Positions 1-11,605 of a DNA stretch of 64,000 bases are shown here, one piece after another. Source of the stretch: Cranoglanis bouderius (Eukaryota > Chordata > Actinopteri > Siluriformes > Cranoglanididae); assembly GCA_023630585.1 (NCBI GenBank), contig CM042548.1, positions 6,952,027-7,016,026 on the forward strand, in the 5' to 3' direction. Position numbers and translations under genes: made by a program. Under the pieces are notes generated by a model that searched no databases, had not been told where the DNA came from, and saw nothing but the letters and a program-made list of their open reading frames with translations. Within the stretch, counting starts at the first letter, position 1; each line of letters opens with the position of its first letter.

Positions 1-1875
1 CAAGGACAAACCATTCAGTCGGGTTTTCACTGCTCATGTGGATAGAGAATAAGTGCGTTCAATAGGCGGGAGTAAAGTAGGTTGCCTTTTGGGATACAAT
101 ATATTGTATTGATCGAGACCTTTCACAATATACATTCATCATAAACGTAAACAGATAATGAAAATTCTCATTTAATAGTTAAAGCAAGGTTCAAGAATAG
201 TATCAAAATAAGGGGCAAAATAAATATGGCTCAGATTTAAACGCAACAAAAATGACTCTTTGTGAAAAACAAATTCAATAAATTCATTCAAGAATAACCA
301 TCAATATAAAACATCCACCAAACAAATTGTTAGAAAATAAATAAATGAACACTTTTTTTTTTACAAATGAAAAAAAAGAAAGAAAAATAGCATCAACAAA
401 GTAGCATCTTTTTCATTATCCATTACATTACTACTTAAAAAAGGGATCATTTTCCAAACCTCGTGTTCATTTTAATGTCTGTCCTTAAACACCTTCAGTG
501 TGAATTTGATTCACTTCCTTTCTGGCTTCAACATCGATGTACTGGGTACAAACATGGCAAGTGCGTATACAGTGTTATGTGTAATTTAAAAATCTACAGT
601 ATTTACTTATAGCTGAACTAGGTTAACATCTGAATCCAAAGAATCTGCTCTAAGTACTCTTTTTTTTTCCATTTAAAAGGAAACTTGTTTTATATGGACA
701 AGTCCCTGAATTCAATATATCCTACAAAGCAATTAGCTTTTATTCTCTCTTCAAATATGATTATGTGGTTATACAGATTAATTCAAATTTCGATTATTTC
801 TCTAACCAACTACTCACTGTAATACTATTATATGTAATCTATAAGGTATAGAAAATGACAACACACATGACTTTGTTATGAAATATGATTAGGAGAATTT
901 ACCCTATCATATCACCATAGTTAACACCATGCTTCGTGTTCATTGGGATTCCTAGCTAAAATGTCAAGATTAGTTCCTCACATGGACTTCCACGTATCCG
1001 CTAAGCCTGGAATTACCAACACTGAACTTCAGTTGTCATTTTAATGATTACATAGATACAAGAACAGTGTCTGTCATCAATAATATAAACACAGTGTTTA
1101 ATTGTTTGATTATGATCATTATATCAACCTTAATTACCTCTAGAGTAATACTTTTTATGCTAGAAAAACAAGAAATAATCTTCTAGTTCTCACCAAGGAG
1201 AATACTATGTAATAATCCATAACCGCAATAAAACAATAAGGGAATGTAAAGGAGTTGCGTTGAAACCCGGAAATGATTCAGTTTGCAGAATTGAGATTAA
1301 TCTAAGAACTGCAAATCCTTATCTATGGATAATACTAATTCTAAAGTGCACATCTACTGCAATTTAACTGTAATTATTATAGGAAACTGCTACCCAAATG
1401 CTGACATGGTATTTATGTAAATCATCATCAAGTTCTAATATTTACCTCCCACTTCATTCTTTGCAATCACTTTACTATTTAAAGAAAGAAAGAAGCAAAC
1501 AAACAAACAAACATGACAAACTATTATACTCTGAAAAATTCCTAACAACCCTTAACCTTTTTTTATTATTCAACATGAGATTAAATATACTTAAGATTTT
1601 TTTAATGAAAAATATTTTTGTAAGAAACTTCAAGTCACGCTGCTTTACATATCACATATATTGTATTTTCCTTATATATATATATATGTATGTATATATT
1701 CTACAGCATTGTCTTTACTTCCAATCAAGTCAACCAAACTACAAATAAATAACGCAAAGTGTCTGAGTTTGATTTAAAAAGAAAAGAAAAAGAAAAAAAA
1801 AAAGAAGAAAAATGCAGCTAAAATCCACTGCATCATTGACTGAAATTCGGGAGGTAGGACTTGCATGACAATATA
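1..1875. other. AT-rich non-coding flank
   Basis: No gene is recognised on either strand. The stretch is AT-rich, with homopolymer runs near 351-375 and 1780-1812 and a TA-rich tract near 1672-1700. Open frames here are short and look like chance. It lies downstream of TBCEL, so part of it could be distal 3' UTR, but a canonical poly(A) signal sits only about 100 nt after the TBCEL stop. Confidence 0.5.
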
Positions 1876-2094
1876 CAGTGGGGGAAAAAAGTATTCGATC
1901 CCCTGCTGATTTTGTACGTTAGCCCACTGACAAAGAAATGATTAGGCTATAATTTTAATGTAGGTGTATTTTAACAGTGAGAGACAGAACAACAACAAAA
2001 AAATCGCATTTCAAAAAAGTTATAAATTGATTTGCATTTTAATGAGGGAAATAAGTATTTGATCCCCTATCAATCAGCAAGATTTCTGGCTCCC

Positions 2095-2172
2095 AGGTGT
2101 CTTTTACACAAGTAATGAGCTGAGATTAATTAGGTAACTAATCTCAGTTTGTTACCTGTAAAAAGACACCTG
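2095..2172. repeat. Inverted repeat (hairpin) upstream of Tc1 transposase
   Basis: Two arms of about 33 nt, starting AGGTGTCTTTTACA and ending TGTAAAAAGACACCT, are imperfect reverse complements around a short loop. They lie just before the transposase ATG. The same hairpin, longer in the stem, is present at 44609-44702 in the sister element, so it belongs to the family and is not a local accident. Confidence 0.75.
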
Positions 2173-2210
2173 TCCACAGAAGCAATCACTCAGATTCCAA
2201 ACTCTCCACC

Positions 2211-3029
2211 ATGGCCAAGACCAAAGAGCTGGCCAAGGATGTCAGGGACAAGACTGTAGACCTACACAAGGCTGGAATAGGCTACAAGACCATCGCCAAG
2301 CAGCTTGGTGAGAAGGTGACAACAGTTGGTGCGATTATTCACAAATGGAAGAAACTGTCAGTCTCCCTCGGTCTGGGGCTCCATGCAAGATCTCACCTCG
2401 TGGAGTTTCAATGATCATGAGAACGGTGAAGAATCAGCTCAGAACTACACGGGAGGATCTTCTTAATGATCTCAAGGCAGCTGGGACCATAGTCACCAAG
2501 AAAACAATTGGTAACACACTACGCCATGAAGGACTGAAATGCTGCAGCGCCCGCAAGGTCCCCCTGCTCAAGAAAGCACATGTACAGGCACGTCTGAAGT
2601 TTGCCTGAATGATTCAGAGGAGAACTGGGTGAAAGTGTTGTGGTCAGGTGTGGTCAGATCTCTTTGGTATCAACTCAACTCACCGTGTTTGGAGGAGGAG
2701 GAATGCTGCCTATGACCCCAAGTCATAACACCATCCCCACCATCAAACATGGAGGTGGAAACATTATGCTTTGGGGTGTTTTTCTGCTAAGAGGATAGGA
2801 CAATGCACCGCATCAAAGGGACGATGGACGGGGCCATGTACCATCAAATCTTGGGTGAGAACCTCTTTCCCTCAGCCAGGGCATTGAAAATGACCTTAAT
2901 GACTTGGAGAGGATCTGCAAAGAGGAGTGGGACAAAATCCCTCCTGAGATGTGTGCAAACCTGGTGGCCAACTACAAGAAACATCTGACTTCTGTGATTG
3001 CCAACAAGGGTTTTGCCACCAAGTACTAA
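2211..3029 (+). pseudogene. Tc1 transposase pseudogene
   Basis: The reading begins MAKTKELAKDVRDKTVDLHK, the paired-like helix-turn-helix DNA-binding start of fish Tc1 transposases. It shifts frame near 2345-2410 (second frame contains RSGAPCKISPRGVSMIMRTV), hits a stop after KFA at about 2608, then continues through fragments with MHRIKGTMDGAMYHQILGEN. From ALKM it jumps directly to the C-terminal block that ends at TAA 3027-3029. Catalytic residues are lost through the internal deletion. It is a decayed copy in a non-autonomous element. Confidence 0.88.
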
Positions 3030-3196
3030 GTCGAAGGGGTCAAATACTTATTTCCCTCATTAAAATGCAAATCAATTCATAACTTTTTTGAAATGCGTTT
3101 TTCTGGATTTTTTTTGTTGTTATTCTGTCTCTCACTGTTAAAACACACCTACCATTAAAATTATAGACTGATCATTTCTTTGTCAGTGGGCAAACG

Positions 3197-3347
3197 TGGT
3201 AGCTCAGTGGTTAAGAAGTTGGGCTACTGATTGGAAGGTTGTGAGTTCAAATCCCAGCACTGCCAAGCTGCCACTGTTGGGCACTTGAGCAAGGTCCTTA
3301 ACCCTTAATTGCTCCCTGGGCGCTGCAGCAAAAATGGCTGCCCACTG

Positions 3348-3392
<45 letters not shown>

Positions 3393-3500
3393 CACTACTC
3401 ACAACTCCTAATGTGTGTGCACTAACTTGGATGGGTTAAATGCAGAGGACAAATTCCAAGTATGGGTTACCATACATTGGCCTTCACATGTCATGTCACT
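3197..3500 (+). mobile_element. tRNA-derived SINE inserted in Tc1
   Basis: The 5' head has a pol III A box (TAGCTCAGTGG, about 3200) and B box (GAGTTCAAATCC, about 3244) at tRNA spacing, followed by a SINE body and a GT microsatellite (about 3352-3391). The sister Tc1 at 43596-44930 reads straight across this point (CAAACG then TACAAAATC), which fixes both boundaries. The anticodon arm and 3' acceptor half do not form a tRNA, so this is a retroposon and not a functional tRNA gene. Confidence 0.85.
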
Positions 3501-3674
3501 TACAAAATCAGCAGGGGATCAAATACTTTTTTCCCCCTACTGTATTTGATATAATTCAGTTTATTATATATGTTCCAACCTTACACACTATACTTTTTTA
3601 TAAACAGTACAGATGTACCTTTATTACTTTATAATGCCTGCGTATGCACATATTTCTTTGATTTAAAATGAGTA

Positions 3675-3975
3675 AATATCCATCCAGCCATTCATTTTCC
3701 TACAGAGGGTCACGGAGCCTATCCCAGGGATCTCGGGGTACAAGCCAGGGAACACCTTAGACGGGGTGCCAACCCATTGCAGGGCACAATCACACACACG
3801 TTCACACACACGTTCACACACCCATTCACCCACTACGGACAATCTGGAAATGCCAATCAGCCTACAATGTATGTCTTTGGACTGGGGGAGGAAACCGGAG
3901 TACCCAGGGGAAACCTCCAAAGCACCGGGAGAACATGCAAACTTCGTGCACAAAGGATTCAAGTGATACAAGTAT
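3675..3975. repeat. Dispersed fish repeat
   Basis: This block has phrases typical of a very common teleost interspersed repeat (GGTGCCAACCCATTGCAGGG, then GGAGAACATGCAAACTTCG) and a small internal CA-type tandem near 3791-3830. Related but diverged pieces are at 11345-11605, 21285-21440 and about 49000-49110. I cannot assign a class. Short open frames here are shadows of the repeat. Confidence 0.6.
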
Positions 3976-4520
3976 CATCTATTCAGATAGCCACCACGGT
4001 AGATGCTAACTTGCAGTGTATTCATGCACAAACCAAACATTACAAAATAAATAAATAAATAAACAAACCTCCACATTTATCTTTACCATGTCCCTCCTTA
4101 TTATACCATCAGATTACTAATTACTGTTAAACGTTGTGGCCTGAGAGTTACACTATACACATACCATCTACAAATCCACCATTTTCTCCTTAGGACAATC
4201 ACAGGGTGTGAATTTCTTTTCTACTTCCTGTGGCAAACCACAATATAACTGGTGGGAGATGATTGTCAAGTTTCACAGGATGCACTTTTTGAACTAGCAA
4301 AGCTCTTTTGTGCTTTCCTTTTAAAGAAACAGGCATTTACTAACAGTTAACCGCAAATCCCATTCATGGTCAAAGGCAACATAAATGACGAAAGCCAAAT
4401 GTACGGCATGTCAACAAACGCAGCGGCACACACACTGAACAGCAATGTGAGCTGCAAGGTGCCCTTTAAAACACAATGTAATGTCTCTAAAATCCAAGGC
4501 AGTCTGAAAAGCCTAGATTT

Positions 4521-4526
4521 TTTATT
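4521..4526 (-). promoter_or_regulatory. Probable poly(A) signal of TBCEL
   Basis: AATAAA on the minus strand, about 103 nt after the TBCEL stop codon. It is the first canonical signal downstream of the gene, so a short 3' UTR ending near 4500 is plausible. Longer 3' ends further left are not excluded. Confidence 0.5.
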
Positions 4527-4628
4527 TTGTCTGGAATCATGTCTCACACACATTGTGGAGTCTATGGACTGTTAATATGGACACAAATTATTCCAGCACA
4601 GTTTCATCTTGTTCCTTGTACCAGTCGC

Positions 4629-7600
4629 TCATTTGGTCTTGGGCACCACCAGGATCTCGTCCCCATCCCGAATACTGTAGGAATGCAAGGCCCTTGTGCT
4701 ATACTTCATCTCTTCGGGCCCGAAGGCCGAGTGCATGTCCTTGTCGATGTAGTAGACACGCATGTTAGTGACTGAGAGTCGCACCACTGTTTTCAGCTGC
4801 TTTTTCAGCTCAGCCACGGTCTGGTCCAGCCGGATGCTCACCTGCTCTACCCGGTCCTCACAACGCACTTCCACCTTAGCGTGGCAGCGCGGCCGCAGGT
4901 CGATCTCAGCCAGTGGCGCCAACTTCCCGTACTTGGTCACCAAACAGTGATATCTGTCACAAAAACGCGCAGGGATGTGTCAGTTACATTTACTAAACAT
5001 CTATACACATAATCTCATCTTGCAATCAGAAATTTAACCGTTTAGTTGTCATTTTGTCATTTTCAGCTCTCAGCGAGCTTTGCTTTTATGGAGCTTCGTG
5101 GGCGTCACTAAATATAAATCAACTGCCGTGAATGCGTTTGGTAATTTTTCAAAAACCACTGATATTTGATTAAGCTTCCAACTGAGAGTCTTTTTCAGTA
5201 ATATCTAACAAGGTTGGAGACCTCACTGCTCCTTTATATTTGTTTGTGCATGTGTACTGTTCTCTTCAACGCAGACTACAGATACAAAGCCACAGACATT
5301 TGCAAAATATTTGCAGTTATGCAACATAAAAAAACAACAACATTCTGTTCTTCATCAAAACTATACACTCATTGGCCACTGTAATCACATTTTGCCCCAT
5401 TCTGATGTTTAATGTGAACATTAACTGAAGCTCTTGATCTGTATTAGCATGATTTTAATGAATTGTTCTGCGGCCACGTGACTGGCGGATAGCTGCATGA
5501 CTGCATGAATAAGAAGGGGTACAGGTGTTCCTATTAAAGTGGCCGGTGAGTGTATGTTATAACTGAGCTCCAGCACATTGGTACTGAGCCCCTCTCTGTA
5601 TTGAAGGCACTGTACCTGTGAGGCAGCTCCTCTTCAGAGTGATCCCGATAGTAACGGATGAAGAACCTCTCAGCATCCTCACGTTCTAACTCTGTTACAA
5701 TGCTCCCGTTGAGGCAACTCACTGAAGGCAAGCTGAGGCAGGAACACAAAGGTACTGAGAGTCCTGCAGGTAATGGCTGAACTTATACAAGTGGTAGAGT
5801 GCTAATGAGAAACTTACTGAGCTATCATGAGACTGCGCCTCTCTGTGTTAGTGTAGGTCTGCAGCAGAGGAATGCCCTGCAATCTCACCTCCTCCAGCTT
5901 GGGTAGAAAATTTAACTTCTCTATGTCTTCCCATTGACTGAGACCTAAACACGCATGTGAGCGATATCAGAGATCGTTGGGTAAAGCTGTATACGGGTTA
6001 GATTGATTGAACAAATTTGATACTATATAATACTTTTCTTAACATGTATAAAAATGCTGGCGAGACTTGATAAAACGGGAAAATACACTTGACGACATTT
6101 GTATGATACATGATATGCATTATGATATATATGTTTGCTAACAAGCTGCCAGCAGTACAGCTGTGTTGCTTTTAAAAAGGAAAAAAAAAAACAAAAAGAC
6201 TGAGTGATAAATAGTGTTATCTTTATCGTTGAAAGATTTTAAGACAGAATGCAGGCAATGCCACAGCCATGCTCTCTGGTTGGGAGGGATGGCATTACTC
6301 TATGTTTAGCTGCCGTGTGTTCCAAAAGATGCAGAGGTTGACTTCATGTGTCTCAGAGGAAGTATATGTGAGCCGTCATCCTCCCTGGTTATTAGTGCTG
6401 CGTCTCAATTTGCCTACTTATACTATGCACTAAAAGTATAATTTAATTTACCATTCCCTTGATTTAATTTTGCACATTTACACCTCTCTAAAATGTGTCC
6501 TTGAATTTGGCGAAGCAAACAGTCACAAAACTCCTCCTCTCTCATGCAAGGAGTTGTGGGCAATATTAGCTGAAAAAGTGTCCACGGATCCACACTCCGA
6601 AAATCTACCAGAAATATTAGACCATCCGGGCACTTTTGGGATACTCATTTCAATATACTACGATTTGTGACACACTAATTCTAATCTCGGATACTAGACG
6701 GATAGTAGGCGACTTGAGATGCAGCATAGGTGTCATGTAATAGGGGCGAACGAGTGGGTGGGAATTGGTAAATGACCTAACATCTAATCGCTTGTTTCCA
6801 ATCGGAATTTGTATTTGTTATAAAGTACTCAGATCTCAGAAATCTGTATTGTGACATAACTTATAATATGATATTATATTAATGACATGCCATCGTATTT
6901 CCCATCCGTACGGGAATGCAGCGTTCAATTAAAGCTAAAAGCTCTAGCATTACAGAAAGATTACATGATAGGTTTTATAAGAAACTATACCCGAGTTGTG
7001 CAGATTGATGCTACGCAAGTTGGGAAAGAGTCGGCGAAGATTGTCCTCAGAGTCAAGAATGGAGTTGAGGTTGTTGTTAGCCAAGACGAGTGTGTCGAGA
7101 GAGGGGAACATGGTGCCGAACTTGCGCACCTCGCTCCAATCCTGCAGATTGTTGTCTGTAATGTGCAGCAGCCGCAGTGAAGGACATGGAGTGGCAGACA
7201 CCATCACAGTGCTGTACTCATTAAGGCACAGGAACAGCTCCTCCAATCTAGAAGATACACAGGGATGCAGGTGAGGACTTTACATTTTTACTGTCACTAA
7301 AAAAAAACAGTGACACTGACTGCATGAACAATATAGTCATCATAAAAGGATTGAGAATGAGTTCATGTGTGTTGTTAACGGACCCTGACCTTCAGCAGCA
7401 AATCGATCATTTCCAACAGTATACAAAGCAGGATGGAAGATACAGTCATAACAATATGGTGCAAAAACCTGATCAGTTTCTTGTAGAACACTGGTACGAT
7501 GTCGGTATCAGACAGATATTTTCTGTACATTCTTTAAATCTATAAGACAATAAACAGAATGGAACTTTTTTTGTAGCTGAAAAAATTTTTCGTTTGCTCA

Positions 7601-9555
7601 TTTGGCCGACACGTTTATCCGAAGCAATTAAGACACTAAAACAGAGCAGTTGAAGGTTAAAGAACCAACATGACAGAGCCATATCACCCTGTAGTTCTTG
7701 CTTGGTTTCCCACTGAAGCTAAGCAGGATTGAGCCTGGCCAGTACCTGGATGGGAGACCTCCTGGGGAAAACTAAGGTTGCTGCTGGCAGTAGTATGAGG
7801 GAGGCCAGTAGGTGGTGCTCTCCCTGTAGTCTGTGTGGGTCCTAAAGCCCTAGCATAACGACGGGGACATGATATCGTAAACGGAGCACAGTCTTTCGGA
7901 TGAGATGTAAAACTGAGGTTTCCTGACTCTGTGGTCATTAAAAATCCCAAGACACCTCTCGTAAAGAGTAGGGGTATAACCCTGGTGTTCTGGCGAAATT
8001 GGCCCTTATCTATCATGGCCCCCTAATAATCTCCATCCGTGAATTAGCTACATCGCTCACCTCTCCTCGCTGCCAATAGCTTGTGTGTGGTGGGTGTTCA
8101 CATCATCCAGGTGGATGCTACACAATGGTGGTGTTTGAGGAGATTTCCTCCCATACTATGTAAAGCGCTTTGAGTGTCTAGAAAAGCACTATATAAATGT
8201 AACTAATAATAATCGTTTGATAGTGCTGGGTTTTGAACTCTTTCTGATCAGTAGCCCTTAGCCACCACTTACCAAAACCTAATGGATCCCAATGTCATGA
8301 CCCATTTTTTTTTTAACCAACCTTTTTACCTTGAAGTATTGCATGTGGGTGAACCTGAGGGGCATTCCTTCTTATGCACAGTATACACTGTTCAGATCAT
8401 CAGCCCCCTGTTTAAACAGAGCCCCTAATGTGACATGCTTCTCCTCCTCATGGGCATTATATAAAAATCACCTTAGGGTGGTGAATATCCCCTGGATCTT
8501 GTATGTGTGTGCGCACACATGCTGAGATCTTTCAACAGTCATAACGTGACCAAATAACATAGTATGAAAGTGAAATAGCGATATAAACATGATGTATGAA
8601 CTTATGAAACTATAAAATCCATAAAGCAACAAAACTGCTCCCAGGATGTGGTTTTAACTGAGACTTAGTTTAAAGTTCAACTTTGCTGCAAATAAGGAAA
8701 CAGAAAAGAACATACTATCAAAGTCTGGAAGGCATAACAAAACCTATGCAATTAATATTCAGTACGCTCAGGATTAGATTATAATGTTTTTGGTCAAAGA
8801 AATGAAGCGTATTGGGACTTCTGTAGTGATCTTACTCAGGCATCCCGCGTGTGAAGGCGTGAACGACATCCCAAGAAATCTGAGTGTTGTTGAGGACGAG
8901 GCGGCGCACTCTAGATAAAGACTCAGCACAGTACAACTCCAGCGCTGCGTCACTCAGCGGGTTTGAACTAAGGTTCAGGAAGTCCAGGTTTGGAATGCTC
9001 ATAACAATCTTACTGATCTGAACAGAGGCAAGTGACAGAGTTAATATTTGACAGTGTAACAGAAATTGTACTGGTTATGTGTGGCAATGAGTTGCCATGT
9101 TTCAGACTGCCATACAGTCATGGCCAGTGCAAATAAACGAGACAGATACCTCATGCCAGTCTTGAAGTTTGTTATGAGATAAATCCAGTTCAACCACATG
9201 AGCACAAAAAGCTGCGATCTCTCCTTCATCCCCAGCATGGCTAATTCCACAGCCATTCAGGACCAGCACACTGGGCAGGTTCAGTCGGTCTGGTAGGGTA
9301 ATAAAATATACGAACCTTTGATTCACTTATCTCTAGACTTTATACTAAGAATCACTGACTGAGCTCATACAGCAACAATGCTGACTGACTTTCACAAATG
9401 GTTGCCAGTGTCTGACCTTTCATAGGAGAGCCCTGATGGCCAGGCGGTACAACCACCCCCATGCCAGGGCCCCGGCGGTAGGGGAAGTTCTCAGGGCTGT
9501 ATTTCTCACTGATCACTTGCATAAACGTGCGGCCTTCCCCCTCAGGTGCCTCCAT
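4629..9555 (-). CDS. tbcel: Tubulin-specific chaperone cofactor E-like (TBCEL / LRRC35)
   Basis: Seven coding exons, 5' to 3': 9417-9555 (ATG at 9553-9555; exon extends to 9588 as UTR), 9150-9289, 8836-9017, 6991-7247, 5818-5944, 5616-5732 and 4629-4953 (stop at 4629-4631). All junctions are GT-AG and the sum is 1287 nt, or 428 aa, close to the usual 424 aa. The N-terminus carries the family signature EKYSPENFPYRRGPGMGV. Residues about 50-330 are leucine-rich repeats (RLNLPSVLVLNGCG; LRLLHITDNNLQDW; FPSLDTLVLANNNL). Residues about 335-428 are a ubiquitin-like domain (VSIRLDQTVAELKKQLKT). Unlike TBCE there is no CAP-Gly domain. In the family, the protein acts in the cytoplasm and destabilises or turns over tubulin. 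The ATG was chosen by match to the family N-terminus. The reading frame is intact, so it is likely functional. Introns carry a MITE and a 5S-derived SINE. Confidence 0.95.
5366..5552. mobile_element. Short MITE in TBCEL intron
   Basis: The ends CACTCATTGGCCAC and GTGGCCGGTGAGTG are inverted repeats flanked by TA, giving a 187 bp non-autonomous element. The interior (TGAAGCTCTTGATCTGTAT) matches a diverged copy near 19600-19730. It lies in the last TBCEL intron, clear of the splice sites. Confidence 0.75.
5953..6985. other. TBCEL intron, nothing recognised
   Basis: Intron between coding exons 6991-7247 and 5818-5944. I see AT-rich sequence and a poly(A) run near 6180-6190, but no coding exon, RNA gene or clear repeat boundary. 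Confidence 0.6.
7678..8210 (+). mobile_element. 5S rRNA-derived SINE (SINE3-type)
   Basis: The head (7678-7795) resembles 5S rRNA: GCCATATCACCCTG at the start, then the internal promoter blocks GAAGCTAAGCAGGATTGAG and TGGATGGGAGACC. The tail (CGCTTTGAGTGTCTAGAAAA) is of the LINE-related type seen on fish SINEs. The order and the fused body show a retroposed 5S-headed SINE and not a 5S gene. It sits in a TBCEL intron. Flanks at 7590-7677 and 8211-8285 look like the two halves of a reversed tRNA-SINE. Confidence 0.85.
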
Positions 9556-9798
9556 GGCCCTGTCCCAAACACCCCGCCAACTGCTGCTCTGAAAAAGCCA
9601 AAAGAGAATTTAAAATACTCTTAAAAACAGATTCTCTGAATATTTACTCGCTGCTTCAAACAGAATCAAATTAATGATACACAGCTCAGTTTCTTAGTCA
9701 TAGTTTCAAGTCATAAAATCAGTTTAAAAAGTTAATGTTGCACTGAACTAATATCCGTCTACAGTTCTTAACTGACAGTACTTACAAAACAATCTTAC

Positions 9799-9942
9799 CT
9801 GTAGTAATGTGCAGTTCGACAAACCTGTAACAGCCTGAAGTGGCTGGCCACTCACGAAGGAGTGAATGTGTCCTGAAAAGCCACTCCGTTCACTGTACTT
9901 TAAAGGTGTGATTAGATATAAGGGGAGGGACTGTAGAAACTC
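9799..9942 (-). other. tbcel: Probable non-coding 5' exon of TBCEL
   Basis: On the minus strand this 144 nt block is preceded by a pyrimidine tract and AG (TTTTTTTAG) and followed by a good donor (GTAAGATT). It contains no ATG on the minus strand, which fits a 5' UTR exon spliced to the acceptor at 9588. No transcript evidence is available, so this is inference from splice signals and position. Confidence 0.5.
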
Positions 9943-10061
9943 CTAAAAAAACAAGCATGGGGTCAGTCTTCCTGAAACAAATGGTAACTTTAATTGAGAT
10001 TAAGATATGTGCAAATAAGAAAAAAACTTCAGTTCAGGAAAGCCACTAGGTTTCAGAACTA

Positions 10062-10400
10062 CAGTCATGGGAAAAAGAAAGTACACCCTCCTTCAATTGT
10101 ATGTTTTTATTTATCAGGGCCTAAAGCAATACTGTAAAGATGAATGGGCCAAAATACACTGCATTTTTTTTTTTTAAAGTTGAGGACATTTCCATTTAGA
10201 GTGGTACCAATCCACTTTTTCCATTTTTGATTGAATACTGAGTGTTGATTGAATGCTGATTTTTGACGACGTTTACATTTATCTTATTTTGGCTGACGCT
10301 TTTACCCAAACTGACTTACAAGTGAGATAACTCAGCAGTTGAGGGGTCTTGCTCCAAGACCCAATGCCTTAACCACTGTGCCACAAGTCAGTTGCTAAGT
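10062..10400. repeat. Tc1 end fragment plus reversed SINE fragment
   Basis: CAGTCATGGGAAAAAG at 10062, after TA, resembles the terminal repeat of the Tc1 copy at 23873, but no body follows. About 10267-10400 resembles the tail and middle of a tRNA-SINE read backwards (GGCTGACGCTTTTACCCAAA; CTTAACCACTGTGCC). Both are degraded fragments. Confidence 0.45.
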
Positions 10401-10625
10401 AATGCGAAACAACAAAAGTAAATACGGTATGCTTTAACAGACGCTGTATCTATGCTCAATGAAAGAAAAAAAGTGCTGTGAGAGTTAACATGCAATCTCA
10501 GCATAAAGTACTGTGGATCGGACTTGAAAATATATATTTTTTTTAGGTCGGTACTACCCCCACCGATACTCAGTGTCAGATCTTCTGTCTCAATTTATTT
10601 AATTAATATCTCCTGATCAGTAAAT

Positions 10626-11133
10626 ACACTCCCGGGCAAAAAAAAAAAAAGGGGCCAAGCCCAAAATGGCAAAATATTAAGCTTTTAATGGTCTTAACAA
10701 AAAAAGAATTAAACAAATGCACTCCTGAGACTTCCTGTGACACCATTAGCTTGTTTACTTTTGCTGCTATAACCAACTAGAAATTCACTTATATAGTCTT
10801 CTTGTACGCAAAGATAAAATCCTGAGAAAGATTAAAATGATTGATATAAAATTCATAGTAGCACATGTTTGGGTGTACAAATTAATATAAAGTAAAAACA
10901 AGATAAATAAATAAACGAATGAATGAATAAAATAAAAATTAAAAGCTGTCCACAAGTTTACCCACAAGGCTTAAACAATGGAAAAGCTATCACCTACTAA
11001 GTTACTTTATCTATTTGTTTACTTCTTGTTAATTTCCTGAACAATGGTTTGCTGTTAAGACCATTAACAGCTTATTATTTTGCCATTTTGGGCTTGGCCC
11101 ATTTTTAAAAAAAAATTTTTTGCCCAGGAGTGT
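10626..11133. mobile_element. MITE with about 70 bp terminal inverted repeats
   Basis: The left end CACTCCCGGGCAAAAA continues into GGGGCCAAGCCCAAAATGGC and TTAATGGTCTTAAC. The right end carries the same blocks inverted (GTTAAGACCATTAA, GCCATTTTGGGCTTGGCCC, TGCCCAGGAGTG). The total is about 508 bp with no coding capacity. It is a non-autonomous DNA transposon, probably Tc1/mariner-mobilised, and lies upstream of the TBCEL coding exons. Confidence 0.8.
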
Positions 11134-11193
11134 CTGTGAAGGTCAAATTAAAACATTGTGAATGGCTAGATTATATTACACTGAATATGGTAA

Positions 11194-11225
<32 letters not shown>

Positions 11226-11344
11226 GAAAAAAAGGAAAATTAGTTCTGTTTACATTAGATGGGATAAGGTAAAAACAAAAAAATGGATTCAATAAGCATG
11301 AGCTGGAAATGGAAATAAAAGACATGTCTGACAGTCGGCAAGGA

Positions 11345-11605
11345 CAATGGTGCAGCCTCACAGCTCCAGGGTTCCCGGAGTTCTCCCCATGTCCATGTGG
11401 GTTTCCACTGGCTTCTCTGGTTTCCTCCCACCACTCAAAAACATGCTAGTAGGATGGCACAGGTGTGAATGAGTATGTACCTGGTGCCCTGCATCAGACT
11501 GGTGTCCCATCCAGAGTGTATTCCCAACCTTGTCCCCGGTGTTCCCAGGACAAGCTCAGGAACCCCCACAACTCTGACCAGGATAAAGCAGTTACTGAAT
11601 ACGAA
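11345..11605. repeat. Dispersed fish repeat
   Basis: This has the same general family of wording as 3675-3975, in the other orientation (GTTTCCTCCCACCACTCAAA; GGTGTCCCATCCAGAGTGTA). It ends in the degenerate GAATGAAC tail often seen on this repeat. Non-coding. Confidence 0.5.

Larger units (their letters stand above)
1876..3542 (+). mobile_element. Tc1-like transposon, internally deleted, with SINE inside
   Basis: The terminal inverted repeats start CAGTGGGGG at the left and end CCCCCTACTG at the right. Both are flanked by TA, the standard Tc1/mariner target duplication (1874-1875 and 3543-3544). Subterminal repeats near 1960-2050 and 3050-3180 are also inverted copies of each other. The transposase reading frame is broken. 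A block between the motifs ending ALKM and beginning NDLER is missing, which removes the second catalytic Asp and the Glu of the DDE domain. A tRNA-derived SINE (3197-3500) sits inside the right terminal region. The element cannot encode an active transposase. A sister copy lies at 43596-44930. Confidence 0.9.

Noticed and set aside
1398..1748. 116 aa open frame near the left edge
   Set aside because: AT-rich, low-complexity composition and no motif; consistent with chance.
3200..3270. Possible tRNA gene (A and B boxes present)
   Set aside because: Only the promoter half resembles a tRNA; there is no closing acceptor stem and it continues into a SINE body.
4762..4950. Plus-strand open frames over 4366-4950
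   Set aside because: They are antisense to the last TBCEL exon and flanking sequence, with no family features.
7678..7795. Possible 5S rRNA gene
   Set aside because: The match covers parts of 5S with many changes and is fused to a SINE body and tail. No T-run terminator at the right place.
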